NCBI GenBank assembly: GCA_016714985.1
Contig: JADKBS010000018.1
Coordinates: 102,241 to 166,240 of the forward strand
Direction of reading: 5' to 3'
Source of the DNA: Saprospiraceae bacterium
GTDB taxonomy: Bacteria; Bacteroidota; Bacteroidia; Chitinophagales; Saprospiraceae
Length of the DNA stretch: 64,000 bases
The position numbers were made by a program, and so were the translations under genes. The number at the start of each line of letters is the position of its first letter. Position 1 is the stretch's first letter. The notes under the pieces are model-generated. The model was given only the letters and a program-made list of their open reading frames with translations. It did no database searches and was not told the origin of the DNA. Positions 63,592 to 64,000 of this stretch are shown in pieces.

Positions 63592-64000
63592 ATGAAAAAC
63601 TTACCCTGCATTTTACTTGCGATATGTTTTCTCCTTTTATCAAGGATGCTTAATGCCCAAACAGTTTTCAATGGCGAACTTTGGTATCGTAAACCACTCC
63701 CCAAATTTCAAGCCCTCAAAAACAAAAATTTATTGAAGGTCAATCGACCCTTCAATGTCAAACTGTTTGTGAAACAAGGAGGCGCAAATTGGGTATGTTC
63801 AGGCAGCCTGATAGATAGCCGACATGTCCTGACGGCAGGGCATTGCATTTTTGATTCAGGCTGGGCAGACACCGTTTTTGTAGTTCCGGCCTATTATTTT
63901 GATACTCAAAACAATCAAGGGGTTGCACCTTTTGGTGATGCAGTTTCAGTTACCACCATGCTTTCCTGGACTGGATGGACACAACAAAATGATTATGAAT
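63592..64000 (+). CDS. Secreted trypsin-like serine protease, 3' end outside window
   Basis: The ATG at 63592 starts a signal peptide (ILLAICFLLLSRMLNAQ), and the mature part has the S1 protease histidine motif VLTAGHC with His84. The catalytic Asp may be just after NDYE and the Ser lies beyond the right edge. A glutamyl endopeptidase-like protease is likely. The frame is open to the window end. Confidence 0.85.
   Translation, partial: MKNLPCILLAICFLLLSRMLNAQTVFNGELWYRKPLPKFQALKNKNLLKVNRPFNVKLFVKQGGANWVCSGSLIDSRHVLTAGHCIFDSGWADTVFVVPAYYFDTQNNQGVAPFGDAVSVTTMLSWTGWTQQNDYE

Noticed and set aside
1..64000. CRISPR array, tRNA, rRNA, complete insertion sequence
   Set aside because: I saw no regularly spaced direct repeats, no tRNA-like cloverleaf, no rRNA and no transposase with terminal repeats; the Rpn gene alone is not flanked by inverted repeats.

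Overview
The window is a gene-dense stretch from a Bacteroidota genome, most likely a Saprospiria-type member. The lineage call rests on a SusC/SusD pair, a type IX secretion (T9SS) C-terminal sorting domain with SprB-type repeats, several FG-GAP/ASPIC-UnbV surface proteins, a PspC-GIN head protein, lipoprotein signals, scarce Shine-Dalgarno sites and Bacteroidota -7 boxes (TAnnTTTG). There are no rRNA or tRNA genes and no CRISPR array that I can see.

Positions 1-10369 hold the most striking locus: six tightly packed genes on the + strand. In order they encode a C-terminal part of an alpha/beta hydrolase, a caspase-like protease fused to a P-loop-degenerate STAND-like domain (broken by one frameshift), a MoxR-type AAA+ ATPase, a vWA-like protein with an altered MIDAS, a 913-residue protein carrying a catalytically degenerate caspase domain and a CHAT-like domain that lacks the usual His, and a leucine-rich-repeat protein ending in what looks like effector-associated domain 11. 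The first and last genes share a homologous module of roughly 80 residues. The layout fits the MoxR-vWA ternary conflict (immunity-like) systems predicted by comparative genomics; the particular combination here, with a pseudo-caspase/CHAT scaffold and a lipase-like partner, deserves experimental attention. I infer defence or self-destruction; it is not shown.

Positions 10374-18278 carry ordinary accessory genes: an NTF2-like protein, a PadR regulator with a PspC-GIN protein, a transglutaminase-like protein, a peptidoglycan-binding-like protein and a DUF1080 lipoprotein. Positions 18480-21165 form a second conflict island: two scars of NACHT/STAND-type gene ends flank a PIN toxin-antitoxin pair, followed by a TIR-coiled coil-membrane-WG-repeat gene with two frameshifts. 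Positions 21396-24874 hold a redox/stress cluster (AraC regulator, AhpD-like protein, thioredoxin, DUF1348, PPOX-class protein, deaminase). Positions 24938-28512 are one large AsmA-like gene split by two frameshifts.

Positions 28563-40979 form a glycan-use region on the - strand (SusC, SusD, FG-GAP lipoprotein, alpha-L-fucosidase) interrupted by a + strand histidine kinase and a hipB gene with a hipA stump. Positions 41541-54149 hold a PAP2/vanadium-haloperoxidase-like lipoprotein (frameshifted), a YhcG nuclease, surface FG-GAP proteins, NagB, a PPC-domain lipoprotein, a membrane glycosyltransferase-like protein and a 1427-residue T9SS cargo. Positions 54257-64000 hold an Rpn nuclease, an orphan T9SS tail, tyrosine-catabolism genes hgmA and hpd, CvfB, an endonuclease V remnant, a DUF234-type ATPase and a truncated trypsin-like protease.

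Two cross-cutting observations matter for any user. About ten single- or double-base indels, many in short homopolymers, break otherwise conserved genes, so part of the pseudogene signal may be assembly error. The intergenic spaces hold many long, near-perfect hairpins, including two loci with paired hairpins whose cores are alike and whose outer stems differ but remain complementary.
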